Shown here in pieces: positions 34,346 to 46,319 of a DNA stretch of 64,000 nt. The notes under the pieces are model-generated. The model was not told where the DNA came from. It did no database searches and was given only the letters and a program-made list of their open reading frames with translations. The DNA comes from Piezodorus guildinii (lineage: Eukaryota; Arthropoda; Insecta; Hemiptera; Pentatomidae), in assembly GCA_023052935.1 (NCBI GenBank), contig CM041297.1, forward strand, positions 53,921,917 through 53,985,916, read 5' to 3'. Positions within the stretch are counted from its first letter, which is position 1. The number at the start of each line of letters is the position of its first letter. The position numbers and the translations under genes are program-made.

Positions 34346-36169
34346 TTTTCTTAATTAATAAATAAATACCAAAAATTCATTTGTAAATGCTATGTCAGAG
34401 AGAATTAATTTCATACAAAATGAAACAGAAATCATTGCAATTGGTTCAACACTTGCAGAAATATTTTGAAATTAGCAGAGGTGATATACCATTTTCCTTT
34501 GATTATTTATTGCTTTTCATATTAGTTAATAGCATATTAACATCTATATAAACAGTCATTCCCTAATAGAGTTATTTGGAAATAATAAACCATTTTGTAA
34601 TTATTTGTAGCGTTTTTACTAATACATACGAAATTTCAAGCTACAAACAGATCCCTCAGTTATTGTTCTTTTGGCCTGCATGTCTAAATATTGATGTATA
34701 TAATTAATCACTTCGGGTAATAAGTAGTGGAATATCTTAATTGCCTTTTAATTATTTTCAAATCATCTTCATGCAGGTTTTGATTCCATATTTTATATTC
34801 TCAATTCAGAAACGCGTGGTGTGTCTTTTTTAAACATCTTTTACATTAGAACTTGTACCTTGTACAAGATATGGGCCTTTATCCCTTGTTGCTTATAGAC
34901 AGAGGGGATTACAGAGGGGGGGAAGGGTCAGTACACACATCATTCCTAAAAATCAAAATTTCCCCACCTTTTTCAAGCTAATATGCTCAACTTGGCTACT
35001 AGGCTACAAGTATGTAAGCATTGACGGTGAAGCAAACTGGAATTTGAATGAAATGTAATCTTCTTTAAGCAGGGATAATAAAGGTTGCTATAGAAGTATG
35101 TCCTCCATGTCACCTTTGGTATAATTTTCTGATTCTTGTTCTTAGGACTGACAAACCCTCCTACTGTCCCGTGATTTTCTCGTTCACTCTTTACATATAC
35201 TTCTTCTTCTTCCTCTATCTCCTGTGTGCCGTTAAGCGTGGAGTTGCAGTCTCTGTCCATTGAGCCCACTGGTTTCTGTCACTAGCAAGTCTTCTCATCA
35301 CCGGGATGTTACGTCCTCTCGCTGCTCCAAGTTTTCCAATTTAGTCATTATACATAGATCTGAGTCTGCCACGAGGTCGTCTGCCTTCCGGTCTGGCTTC
35401 CAAGTACCACCTGGCTTTTCGGGTGTTTTCCATTCTACAGACATGTCGATACCATTTAAGTTGTCTATACATATACAAGATCCCAATTATAATATTTTAT
35501 TTTGTAGGACCATATAAAATATTAGTTCAGGATACGATGCTTTGGAATTTCAAATCCACTTCTCTTCGGCATGATTCTATCCCATTCCCTTTAAAACGAC
35601 ATTTATTCCTTAATTTTCGTAGAGCTCAAACCACTGCATCGATGTAGCTCTATAAAATATATTTGTGCTAAATTCGAATTCCAGAGGGAAAGACGGTGCT
35701 TTCTTTTCTTTCCTTTTCTAGGGTCATTGGGCGCATAAATCTCTGAAATAGCTTTTATCACCTAATTTACTGTTATATAACAGAACATCAGCTGACATCG
35801 GTTATTAGTTTTTTGTAAACCTGATAATATCCTAAGATTATAGTTATATTAATGTGTCCTAGGAGGCTGAAAATATAGAAGTATGTTATCAAAATATCCA
35901 AATCACACGGGGGGAGGGGAGAGAAACATTTAAAATATTCCATAGCTTTTTGTTTGTTTTTCTCATCGGTATCAAATTACTTTCTTTTGCTTCTCCCTAC
36001 AGTGCCGTATCAGCGTAGGGATTAATAAAATTACAGAAACCAAATAATATTCATTTTTTTCTAAAGAACGAATCATCAGACTTCTATCCGTCGTTTCGAG
36101 CAAAATGTTTTGTTTGATTTTAGACTATTTATTTACATATGCAAAATAGATCAACCAGTAGTTCTAGGG

Positions 36170-36358
36170 GGATTACTTGTAGCTGGATGGTTAGTGTAAC
36201 AGCCTCCTGTGGTGGTCCCGCGCCTGTGCGATGTCAGGTACTCGTTAAAGATCCCTATCCTAATAAAACCTGGATAGGCAAAATTTAGGACTCCCACTGT
36301 AGCATCGTCCGATTAGCCATAGTAGCATAAAATGACGTTAAATAAATAAACAAACAGT
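36170..36358 (+). mobile_element. SINE family A copy, plus strand
   Basis: Head with GGATGGTTAGTGTAACAGCC (A box), body with GGTACTCGTTAAAGATCC and CAAAATTTAGGACTCCCAC, tail ATGACGTTAAATAAATAAAC. The B-box part is deleted relative to 14028-14312. Confidence 0.75.
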
Positions 36359-36439
36359 AGTTCTAGGCGTTAAGGAAAAACAACAGAAAAAAAAAGAAAA
36401 TAACTGCTTTCTTTCTTTCTTTATTTTTTTAATTTAACA

Positions 36440-36960
36440 GGCCTAACATTACGAGAACATCTAATACTACTCAAAATACCAAGTTGCTTGCTGCTTCCTT
36501 TCTGACTGCTTCTCCCTGCTATCTTTAGCCCATCCTCGTCCAGTGGTATTCGTCTCTTCCCATACAGGAATTGTCAATTCAGTTTTCTTTTATTTTTATA
36601 ATACTTTCGATCAATGAAGTCCCTCCTCTGTGATATTTAATTTCTTTATCACCTCCTTCACCCGTCTAACATGCTCATCCTGACTTTTATCGAGTCTGAT
36701 ATGGCATATTCGGACCATACGCCCATAGAAACACCTTTAACTGTCACCTCTAGGTCCTTAATTTTCCATATACCTTCATTCTCGCACCATTAGGTCTTCT
36801 CAAAATCTGTCCTTCTATCTTGAGTAACTTCTCCATTCCAGCTCCGCTCGTTGTCTCCATGCCAAGATGAATGGTCTTCACCACAGCAATGTAATGTTTT
36901 AGTTTTGTATTTAGAGGTAGGTGAGGTGTTTAAGGGCGATAAATTTCTAGATTATAACGC
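36440..36960 (-). pseudogene. RTE-like LINE ORF2 C-terminal relic
   Basis: Minus strand shows broken pieces such as AVVKTIHLGMETTSGAGMEKL and LKIEGQILRRPNGARM, similar to the region after the reverse transcriptase of RTE-type elements (..KL...E..ILRKI.GP...). Heavily decayed; family assignment tentative. Confidence 0.4.
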
Positions 36961-37292
36961 CAGTTTGTATTTAGAGAAAGGTTTCTTTTGTTATTTATAT
37001 CTATCGTGCAAGAGGTTGAGCTCCAGTACTTGCCACTTGGTCTCTACTGCTCTTCTGTCTCTTGCATTCCTCCTAATTTTTTTACTTAGTTATTTACAAT
37101 GGCCCGTCACCTTAATACTGCCACACATTTTTTTTTCCTAATATTTACTGGAGCTTATCATAATATCTGTCTTCGGACATCATTTTATATACCGTAAAAT
37201 GGGGTGAATAGCAACAGTGGGGTGAAAGATAACAAAACTTCAATATTATTTCAAAGTTGCGTGAAAGCCACTTACTTTACCACATATTGTTT

Positions 37293-37395
37293 GTTTATTT
37301 AACGTCCCCTTTTTGCTGCTATGGCTAATCGGACGATGCTACAGTGGGAGTCCTAAATTTTGCCTATCCAGATTCAATTAGTATTCTCCTTAAAA
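37293..37395 (-). mobile_element. SINE family A 3' fragment
   Basis: Retains only the 3' end: GTTTGTTTATTTAACGTCCC through GCTACAGTGGGAGTCC on the plus strand. Bases 37395-37890 hold no feature. Confidence 0.6.
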
Positions 37396-37889
37396 AAAAC
37401 AACAAACGTGGTCGGCCTGTTCCTTGTGTTTTCTGCCATCTTGGAAAAAAAAAAAAAATCTGCTAAAAAAGTGCTATTTCTTAATTTTTTTTTTTCAGAA
37501 ACTCATTGCCAATGAATTTCAGAAAGAAAAAAATGTTAGCTCTAATTCTAAAGAGTTTTATTAAAAAAAAAAAAAAATTAATAAACTCTAAATAGATGCT
37601 GATATACAGAACTGTGTAAATTTTATTATTAATATTATTATTTTAGAACGACAAAATACATTAGGATTAGGATCAGAAGAATGTTTAAATTGTCTGAAAG
37701 TAATGTGATTTTTTAGTCACATAAACTTATTGTACTTAATCATCTTCATCCATAATAAAATAATATATTTAACTCCATATATGTATCGAAATTTTTATTA
37801 TAATTGCTAAAATGGACGCTGTATAAAGCATTCAGAAAATGATGATATAATCCAAACGTAATAAGATTAGAATTTTTATTGGATTTATT

Positions 37890-38178
37890 TTTGTTTGTTG
37901 TTTAATCATTTAACGTCACTTGTATGCTGTTGTGGCTGATTAGACGATACTACAGAGGGAGTCCTAATTTTTGCCTGTCCAGGTTTAATTAGGACAGGGA
38001 TCTTAAACGAGTACCTGACGTCTGTGGACCACCTTTTTACGTCTCTTCCGAAGGGCGCCATAACTGAGGATTTTTTTCTTCCGTTAAAAAATCCTAAGGC
38101 TACCTACCGGATTCGAACCCGTGACCTTGGATATAAAAGGCTGTCATACTAACCAATACACCATAGGGGACCCCTATT
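37890..38178 (-). mobile_element. SINE family A, near full-length copy
   Basis: Minus-strand tRNA-like head with GGTGTATTGGTTAGTATGAC and B box GGGTTCGAATCC, full body and 3' end. Bases 38178-39190 show nothing I recognise. Confidence 0.75.
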
Positions 38179-39189
38179 TTTTTTTTTATTATATTTTTTG
38201 CGGAATCTTAAAATTGAAGGTCGTCTAGAGAGATTTGTGCCTTTCAATAACCTCATAATCATGGATGAATCCTGTACAAATGGCAAGAGGGTGAACATTT
38301 TTTTTCTCACTCTGCGGTTTTATTATTATTTACAAATACAATATATATTACAGAGTATTTGACCTTTTATAACCCGAAGGTATTCTAAGATACATTTTTA
38401 TTTACATAAAAATAATTCTAGGTGGGCTGCATGTACTTTTTACATTTTAAGGGCTATTGTGCCTTTACTTATACAATAACAAAAATGGGGAGGGACTATA
38501 CTTCAGAGTTTTGGTAATAAATTGAGTTCAGACATAGCCCGAACTCCTTCCTGCGGCGACAACGTCAACGAGAGGTAATGATCCTTGCCACCTCCCATTA
38601 ATGGATCCATAAGTGGGCGAATAATGTTTTTTTTAAATAATTAATGGATACGAACATGACATATATATAAATTTTTCATTAAAAATGTAAACTATTTGAT
38701 TTAGCACAATTTATTTTTTCTTGAATAAAATAGTAGCATTTAAATAGTTTTTGATAACTTGAAATTAATATAGTAATGTATTTTTCGGATTTTTTTAATT
38801 CAATTGGTTTTTAAAATAACTTACGAGAGATAGAGTGGTAGGTTTGTTTTCAATAACACTGAAAAATAATGAGCATCGAAAGGTTATGATTGCATAATTA
38901 TAAATATGCATTAAACAGGATAATCGGAATCTATTTATGTAAACTCCTAACCTGTAGTTAATCTGTTCAGCGTTATCAACTGAAAATGTGTTTATTTCAC
39001 CGGACTATTTATGGAACAATGTCACTCTATCTGTTTTGAAAATTTTGATTTGTTCTTGTTTTATACCCGTACATATGTACGAAAACATTGTGCCGATATT
39101 ATAAGGCAGTAGTTCCCAACAAGGTGTCGATGTGCAGGGGCTCATTGGCAAATAGTTTAAATTGCCTTAACGTAAAATACTTTGAAAAA

Positions 39190-39365
39190 TGAAATGAAAA
39201 TAATTTTTATTATTCTGGGACTTTTTGTCCATTAAGAATGAAGAAACCATTAACATAACAGGTCCAGTCTGCCTTGGATTATTTAGTGATAATTACATAC
39301 ATTATATTTTTATTTTGTAATATTACAGTTGTAAATATCAATAAATATGTTTTAAAAATAAAAAT
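39190..39365 (+). mobile_element. LINE 3' tail fragment
   Basis: ACAGTTGTAAATATCAATAA and an A-rich end match the LINE tail at 2340-2560. The opening AAATGAAATGAAAAT..TTTTTATTCTGGGA also occurs at 58815-58860. Confidence 0.4.
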
Positions 39366-39479
39366 TTAGTAATATTTACATATCTAACAAGTAAGAGATA
39401 TATAAAATTAAAATAGGAAGAATAAATGAAAAGTCTATGAATTAAGTAGCGCATAATTGGAACGAGACAATTTACAAGT

Positions 39480-39905
39480 GTGCCGAAGTTTGATCATTCA
39501 GGAGAAGAAATAACTAGTGTTTGAAAGTTGTTAAGGATGATACTTCGCGGAGAAAGATGGTGGGTGAGTTCTGAAGTATGGTAACACGGATGATGAAGGT
39601 CTTTTCAAAGGACACCGTTCTGTGAGACGGCAAATATAAATCGCTAGGTGGAGATCTTATATTTAGGGTATATACGGATTAGCGAGGAGTGAGGTCAAAC
39701 ATATAGGAAGGTTTTCTGGCTTGCAAGGATTGGAATAAGAAGATACCTAGTAGGTATTTTCTTTGGGAATAGTCTGGGGAGGCCGTAAATGAATCTAAGA
39801 AATCTGTTCATTAATCTCCTCAGCCCCAACTCATTTCCCCCAGAGAGTCTTCCATATACAAGGCCTTCCGTAGTCAAAGTGGGGGAGTATGAGAATTTAT
39901 GTACT
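39480..39905 (-). pseudogene. LINE reverse transcriptase C-terminal fragment
   Basis: Minus strand 39877-39695 is open: LGLRRLMNRFLRFIYGLPR and TRYLLIPILASQKTF, typical of the L.N...RFI..LPR segment of CR1/L2-type ORF2. A related but more decayed piece is at 59950-60210 (shared GGAAGGTTTTCTGGCT, AGGATTGGAATAAGAAGAT on the plus strand). Confidence 0.55.
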
Positions 39906-40157
39906 AATAAATTATTTTACAACGATATAGAAACTACATCTGTAGATTAACTTAATTTTGTAAGAATGGCGTTTTTGTGATTGTTTTCTACCATCTGATT
40001 TTTTTTTTTCTCTTCTTTCTTTCCAGAGAACAAATCGCTCAGAACACCTTTTAAATTTGTTTGTAGAAACATCTTTATGACATTAAGAATGTAAGCATGA
40101 AAATTGATTAATAAGAAAGACAAAAACGAAATCCAGATATAGGGCTTCTACCAACTT

Positions 40158-40469
40158 ATGAGCCCAATTGGTTTAACACACATAGATCCCATAAGTTGTT
40201 TTAAATTTGTCGCTCACACTTTACCCAGTTTTAATACAATCTTTTCAATCCTTGCAAACACTGAAGGTTTAACAAATAAAACAAATCATCTTTGGATTAA
40301 GGAAATAAGAATTTCACGGGGAAGTAACATCACTCACATTTACAAAACTATTGATTTTCGAAATACTATACCAAAAAATGTTGAACTGGTCCATTCAACC
40401 AAACCTGTGCCTCTTGTTTCAGTACATATAGAGACTCATACAGTTTCTAGGCCAATGGCTGTGCAATGA
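40158..40469 (+). CDS. Unrecognised 103-residue ORF, doubtful
   Basis: ATG at 40158, TGA at 40467-40469. Contains FVAHTLPSFNTIFSIL and GLTNKTNHLWIKEIR. No signal peptide, membrane segment or known motif seen. Its 3' end runs into the SINE-D copy that starts at about 40440. It may be a fragment of a transposon ORF or chance; no promoter or splice evidence. Confidence 0.2.
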   Translation: MSPIGLTHIDPISCFKFVAHTLPSFNTIFSILANTEGLTNKTNHLWIKEIRISRGSNITHIYKTIDFRNTIPKNVELVHSTKPVPLVSVHIETHTVSRPMAVQ

Positions 40470-40700
40470 GGTGATTAGGCCTTGGTAGCCTAATCAGTCA
40501 CCATTTGGGTACCCACTTTAGAGAGGCTGGGTCTGCCCAAGGAGGGTCTCCATACCCTAGGGTCGCCTCCTCCCTCCCCGGCTAAATTTACAGAATAAAT
40601 AATACTCTGTCATAGCTGGGATTCAAACCCAGGACCCCGAAGAACAGTAGACTAGCGGACTATCCACCAGACCACACTGCTCCTGGGAAATACAGTAAGT
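40440..40700 (-). mobile_element. tRNA-derived SINE (family D), long copy
   Basis: Minus strand: CAGTGTGGTCTGGTGGATAG (A-box region), B box GGGTTTGAATCCC, then GGGAGGCGACCCTAGGG-like body and CCTCTCTAAAGTGGGTACCC. Related to 8950-9125 and 22970-23010. Bases 40870-42690 show no recognisable gene. Confidence 0.65.
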
Positions 40701-42760
40701 AGATGTGAAATATGGCCAAAGTTGGATGTGAAAAGCTGGACTGATCAGGAATGGCATCTGGAGTACATTGGTTCCAAAAACCCACCCAGCAGTAGATTTA
40801 TCAAGAAGCAAACTCCCATGTCTGGGGAAGGATGACAAACCAAGAGTCAAGAGGATGTCAAATGTGTTCTAGGGTGTATACAGGATTTTGGTTGGGCCAA
40901 ATAGATTGAAATAGTAAGCAGGGGCAAGTTGGTTGAAAGGATGAATAGGGAAATAAGAATAGTTCCTAACAACACATCTTTATTCATAATTTTATTTTGA
41001 ACATGGATATGTTTTTTGACTGGGTGTCTGTAACTTTCATTGTGTCAAGTTTTTTCACTTTCAGTTACTTTTTGCTACATTTATAAAGTTTTGGGGCTTT
41101 ATTGATACACTCTGTGTCAAAAAATCTTTGTAAGTGTTGGCCGCATTTTAAATTTAAAGTTATTTTCATAAATAACATTTGTCACAAGGACCTACCTTTT
41201 GGGAGCTACATTTAGTTTCAATGAAAAAATAAATTTTATTCACCCTCAAAAATGTAATACGCTTCTAGCTCTATTGGTGTTGCTGGGATCAAAATTTGAT
41301 GACAGTTTCCTAGTCAGAAATTTAGTAGAGAATATTTTTTTTTATATAACATTTGTCGCTACGACATAACTCATTAGAAGCTATTAAAAAGTTAATAATG
41401 TACCAATGTCTATAGGTACATAGATGATTAAAAATAAATTTGTCAGTAGAACATTTCTTTAAGGGTTTCATTATCTATTGATAAAAAATATAAGCTTTGT
41501 TTAATTCTACATACCATGATATGTTTTGTGTTTTAAATTGTTACATACAGCTTTTCTTTTTAATACTTCAAGACTAGAATTGTGTAAAACAGCATTTATT
41601 ATAATCGGTGCTGCCGATTGCCAAAACAATAATTATTAACCCATAAACTTACAGATACCTATTATTGGGTGATCTACTTATTTTACTTAACTGGGTAATC
41701 AATCCGAGTTGGTACTTTTATTTTTTAACAAATGAAAAAATCGTATACATACTATGAATATTGGAATGTTATTAAAAATATTTATTTGAATAACAAAAAC
41801 AATTTTAATCAGCTATTTTAAAATTTGTTAGTTGCATTACTCGTACATTTTTTTTCTAAAAAAAAAATTGTAAAATCATTAGAACAAATGAATCAATTAA
41901 TAAATCTACACAGGGGAGTCAATGTCATGTGAATTTAATATGAATTTAAATTTATGTATGAATTATATTTATGTCAATTTAACGTGAATACACTAAATTA
42001 CATGATTCTGGCAAAGAATGATCCTCCTCATATTTCTGATAAATAGAAATAATTAATTATTTGAATATTTTACACCATATCTTAATGATGTTTGCATAAA
42101 ATAGACACAAGGATAATTGATTTGATAGAATATAAACCAATTACAAAAAATAAAAAGGAAAGAAAATTATGTAACTTTCAAGATTCAAAAAATTAATTTT
42201 TCTTAAGTTGTAAATTAACCTTGAATATTTCTTAGGGAAGAGAAATATTTTATCAATGACAAATATAAAAAAAAAAAAAAAATTCAATAGCTTTTATAGC
42301 TAAAATAGCAACTAGAATAAATCAATACATAATTAACTATAATAAAATTAAAATTATTAAAAACATTTATTTATTTGGTTAACTATGGTTCTAAAAAAAT
42401 ATTAATTTTTAAATTCTACTTGATAACACAGTATAGACTGATCAACTGGCACTATTGCTTCTCAACATTAACCTAACATAGCACCCATAACAATCACACA
42501 GATTTTCCTATTACCCAAAAATTATGCAGTAAGGCAAAAAAATACCAAAAACTGGGTAACAATAACCACATCAACAGCACTGACATGTTGGATAAAAAAA
42601 AATTGTACTGCACATGTTTTGGCAGATATCTAAGCAGTTTCAGAGGGAACCAATAGTAAAAGAATAAAACAAGTAAATTATATAAATAATACTGAAGGAA
42701 TTAGTCCGGGTGGCGGTCATTAAATGAAACAACTGAATAGTTTTAACTATTTTATTGTTT

Positions 42761-42799
42761 GCCAACGTTTCGACCCCCATTGTGGGTCATCATCAGGGC
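42761..42799 (-). ncRNA. Hammerhead ribozyme, left end of PLE pair
   Basis: Mirror of the motif at 49613-49651: stem I GCC/GGC, core CTGATGA, stem II GACCC/GGGTC, GAAAC, cleavage triplet GTT. Details are given under the right-end copy. Confidence 0.8.
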
Positions 42800-43668
42800 T
42801 AAAAAGATACAAAAAGGATACATTTAAAATAAGATTACAAATACTATTTTAAAAAAAAATTAACAATTGCACTAGAGAATGTCAATATTATAACATAAAA
42901 GGAAATATATGTGTATAGAAATCAATTAATTAAATTACAATGATAAAGGTATACTAATGAGAGCTATACAGACCAGATAATGACTAAAGATAATGTACAA
43001 ATATATAAGAAAAAATTACATGAAATATAAAACATTAAAAAATGGAGTACAGCGGAGATACGTACCGTCTGGTAGGTGAGTGGAAACTGGGTACAATTTG
43101 GTAATAAGGAATATAGGCAGGTAGATAGGAAAGTACGTACAAAAGGTTGGGTAAAATGGAAAATACGTACCATATTTCTAGACGGGATCTGACAACAATG
43201 AGTAAAATTGTAATATTAACATAAAAGGAAGTGTTCAGATTAAACCTACAATATTAATACCATCACAACGGTATTAGAAGATGTTTTAACAAGATTGTTG
43301 AAGTAACAACAATATAATACAATAGTAAGAATAATAATGTATAAACTATATATAGTAAAACTGACTACCTCCCAACCAACGTTTAAATAATTGTTGTACA
43401 TATATTAAGACCTTAAAATTAACCAAGTGAAAATATTATGACAAAAAATAATAATAAGTAACAATCATTGACAGATCATATAGTTGATACAAAATAGTAA
43501 AATAATTACAAATAGGAATAAATTCAATTGTAAAACCATTAAGAATTTATTAAGTGTAGAAACAAATGAAATAGATACATATATAAAATAATTGTATACA
43601 TACATAAGTAAAAAATAAACCAATAAATAAACAAAATGTATACAGTGGGATGGACATGGGAAGCTGAA

Positions 43669-45948
43669 TTACTTAAGAGAATTTAATATATGGCTGTAGG
43701 TGGAGGAGATGCATTGCTTATCAGTTTTATGGTTGACAGGATTAGATTGGAGATGGATGTGGACGGATTCAGCAATGAGTCTTTTTTTATGGTTGGGAAC
43801 AGAATCTAAAATGGAACAATCTTGAAAGTTAAATGAATGATTAAAAGTTATGGAGTGTTCGGAGAGTTTTGAGGCTAGAAGGTTTCGAGAGGATATGGAG
43901 GATTTATGTTGAGATATGCGGGTTTTTAAGTAGTTTTTTGTTTCACCCACATAGGACACATCGCAATCTAAACAAGGTATTTTATAAACAATATTTGAGA
44001 GGTAGAGAGGATTTATCGGGTCTTTAGTATTAGTGAAAAGGTGGGAAAGTTTGTTCTGGGTCTTTAATCCTAGCTTTAGAGAGGGTAAGGAGGATTTAAA
44101 GGATTTTTTAATATTTTCAGACAGGTGTGGAATATACGGTAGGGATCTATATTGAAATATTGTGGGTGAATTTTGGTCTTGTATTGTAGGGGGAGTAATG
44201 GTCGTTTTTAAGTTGTATGAGTTTATGAGTTTTTTAATGATATTACGTGGGAAGCTGTTTAGGGTAAGGATCTTTTTAATGCGCTGGATATTGGTAGGAT
44301 GGTACTGTGGATCAGACAAGGAGAGGCAACGGTGGACGAGATTTTGGGCAACATTAATTTTTTGATGGTATGGGTGCTGGGAGAAGAAATTGAGGAGTCT
44401 ACCGGAATAGGTGGATTTTGTGTACCAATCAGTGGAAATAGAACCGTCCGTATTTCTTATTATCAGTAAGTCTAGAAAGGGAATTGTTGAGTTGTTTTCT
44501 TTTTCTACTGTAAAGCGGAGGCGTGGATCATAGGAATTAAAGGATTTAAGGATATCTGGGATTTTTTCAGGGTTTATTATTAGGAGGAGGTCGTCAACAT
44601 ATTTCTTAATGAAAAATATATCGTTTTTATAAATTTTCGTTATGAAATCCAGGAGGTCATTGAGAACAATATTAGAGAGATCCGGAGCTAGGCAGTTTCC
44701 CATTGCTAGTCCAGAGACCTGATTGTAAAATTTTCCCTTAAAAGTGAGGTATCCTGTTTTGCAGCAAAGTTCCAGTGATTGTAAGTAAGCAGAAAGATTT
44801 AGCGTGGTGTGAGGTTCGATAATGGTCCAGTGTTTTTTAACTAAATGGAGAACTTTGTCAATGGGAATATTAGTGAATAAGCTTTCGGCGTCAAAAGATG
44901 TTAAAATGTAGTTAGGGGGGATTTGAAGTGATAATAATTGTTGTCGGAGGTAAAGAGAGTTTGTAATGTCGTAGGAGTTTGTACGGCTGAGTATTTTTAG
45001 TGACGGTAGAAGAAATTTACTGAGTTTGGAGGAAGGTGCATTGATGTTTGAAATAATGGGGCGGAGTGGATTACCGGGTTTGTGAATTTTCGGAAGGCCA
45101 TACAGACGTGGGGGTAAGGAATTATAAGAGATTAGGTTTCTGTATGTAGATAGATTAATGAATTTATTATCGAAGAGATTTTTGATATGTTGGTTAAATT
45201 TTATCATGAGAGGACGGGTTGGGTCACGGGTAGAGGGTGTATATGTTGATAGGTCTGATAGAAGTGAATTTATTTTGTCATCGTACTCAGTTCTGTCCAT
45301 AATAACTGTTACGTTACCTTTGTCGGCTTTGGTTACTAAAATTTGGTCGTTTGATTTGAGGAATGAGCGGGTTAAGGAAAGATCTTTGAAGAAGAGAGGG
45401 GAAAATGACGAACGAGGTTTGGGGTGTTGGAGGTGGTTGGAAATCATGTTGCTAATCCGCAACCGGGAAATTTCTTTGTCTTCGTCAGTTATTTTGAAAA
45501 TGTCGTCTTTATAAATATATTCTAGATCTGTTATAAGTTGGGGAATCATTTTAGAAGGGTTAGAAGAAGGGGTAGAAAAATTGGGACCTAAGCTTAAAAT
45601 ATTATTAACATTAGTGGGAACAGAGGTAGAGGAAATATTTTTGATCCAATCATCCGAGCCTTTGGGATACGGTTTTTTATTGATACTCTTTTCATAAATA
45701 GTTTTAAATTTTTTAACGAGGGAAAATTTTGTCTGTTTTTTAGTGAATGCAAAAATTGTTTGAATACTTGTAGTCAGTTTGTCCATGTTGTGGTCGCCTA
45801 TAATAGGATGTAAAGAGGAATTTAAGGAACTGATATTGTCGTTTATGAGGTCTATTTGTTGTATGGTTTCCCTAATTTTTAAGTTAAGTAACGTTCTCTT
45901 GTATTTCTCCAATGAGTGTGTCAATTTGGAAGTAAGGGAGTTTGACAA
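43669..45948 (-). CDS. Penelope-like element reverse transcriptase / GIY-YIG endonuclease (left copy)
   Basis: Open frame of 759 residues. Reverse transcriptase: ADKGNVTVIMDR (about 208-219), PRLYGLPKIHKPGNPLRPI (280-298), motif A SFDAESLFTN (351-360), motif B GLAMGNCLAPDLSN (413-426), motif C YVDD (450-453), then STIPFLDLLI. A C-terminal GIY-YIG nuclease has CLDC (659-662), VSYVGETKNYLKTRI and RLIAESVHIH. The first codon here is TTG; the true N-terminus continues upstream but is cut by a one-base loss in a T run near 46074 compared with the right copy. Products of this family copy element RNA into DNA at nicked targets. Catalytic residues look intact. Confidence 0.88.
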   Translation of the reverse strand: MSNSLTSKLTHSLEKYKRTLLNLKIRETIQQIDLINDNISSLNSSLHPIIGDHNMDKLTTSIQTIFAFTKKQTKFSLVKKFKTIYEKSINKKPYPKGSDDWIKNISSTSVPTNVNNILSLGPNFSTPSSNPSKMIPQLITDLEYIYKDDIFKITDEDKEISRLRISNMISNHLQHPKPRSSFSPLFFKDLSLTRSFLKSNDQILVTKADKGNVTVIMDRTEYDDKINSLLSDLSTYTPSTRDPTRPLMIKFNQHIKNLFDNKFINLSTYRNLISYNSLPPRLYGLPKIHKPGNPLRPIISNINAPSSKLSKFLLPSLKILSRTNSYDITNSLYLRQQLLSLQIPPNYILTSFDAESLFTNIPIDKVLHLVKKHWTIIEPHTTLNLSAYLQSLELCCKTGYLTFKGKFYNQVSGLAMGNCLAPDLSNIVLNDLLDFITKIYKNDIFFIKKYVDDLLLIINPEKIPDILKSFNSYDPRLRFTVEKENNSTIPFLDLLIIRNTDGSISTDWYTKSTYSGRLLNFFSQHPYHQKINVAQNLVHRCLSLSDPQYHPTNIQRIKKILTLNSFPRNIIKKLINSYNLKTTITPPTIQDQNSPTIFQYRSLPYIPHLSENIKKSFKSSLPSLKLGLKTQNKLSHLFTNTKDPINPLYLSNIVYKIPCLDCDVSYVGETKNYLKTRISQHKSSISSRNLLASKLSEHSITFNHSFNFQDCSILDSVPNHKKRLIAESVHIHLQSNPVNHKTDKQCISSTYSHILNSLK

Positions 45949-46007
45949 AGGGACTTGACTAATGCAGTTCTCAATAAATTTTGGAAAAACAGAATGGGTT
46001 CGACATT

Positions 46008-46312
46008 TTAATAAAAAAATCCTTTGTTCAGTTTTTTTGGCCAGTCGTTTGTGAAGGTTACAGAGATTGTTAAAGCTTGTCTGTTTTGGGGGAATCGCGA
46101 TTTTAGTGAAGAGAAAATATGATGTTGGTCATTATTAGAATTTCCTGAAGAAAGGTGGGAAGTGGTGGAAGAGGATATATTTTGAGTTTGGGAGAAAGAT
46201 GTGTCCAGAGAAGTAATTGAAAAAAGAGAAGTAACTTGGGAAGAAGGCGTATGGGGAGTTTTAGTATAATGTTGAGTTGGGAGGTGAGTCAAAGATCTAT
46301 TAAACAGACAAG
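46008..46312 (-). pseudogene. PLE N-terminal coding region of left copy, frameshifted
   Basis: Minus-strand frame reads a Ser/Thr-rich stretch (TPSSQVTSLFSITSLDTSF) into PQNRQA, then shifts frame by one base before NNLCNLHKRLAKK, which would join the reverse transcriptase frame. It covers the spacer of the palindrome and is missing from the right copy. Confidence 0.6.
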
Positions 46313-46319
46313 TCCCCAA

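Noticed and set aside
34973..35517. Overlapping open frames of 62-98 codons on both strands
   Set aside because: No motif, no splice context, low-complexity Glu run and both strands open; no support for a gene.
45158..45514. 118-codon open frame on the plus strand (and its mirror 46892-47248 minus)
   Set aside because: Exact antisense shadow of the PLE reverse transcriptase.
46236..46318. ATG at 46236 as start of the right PLE protein
   Set aside because: The first ~28 codons are antisense of left-copy coding sequence in the palindrome spacer.
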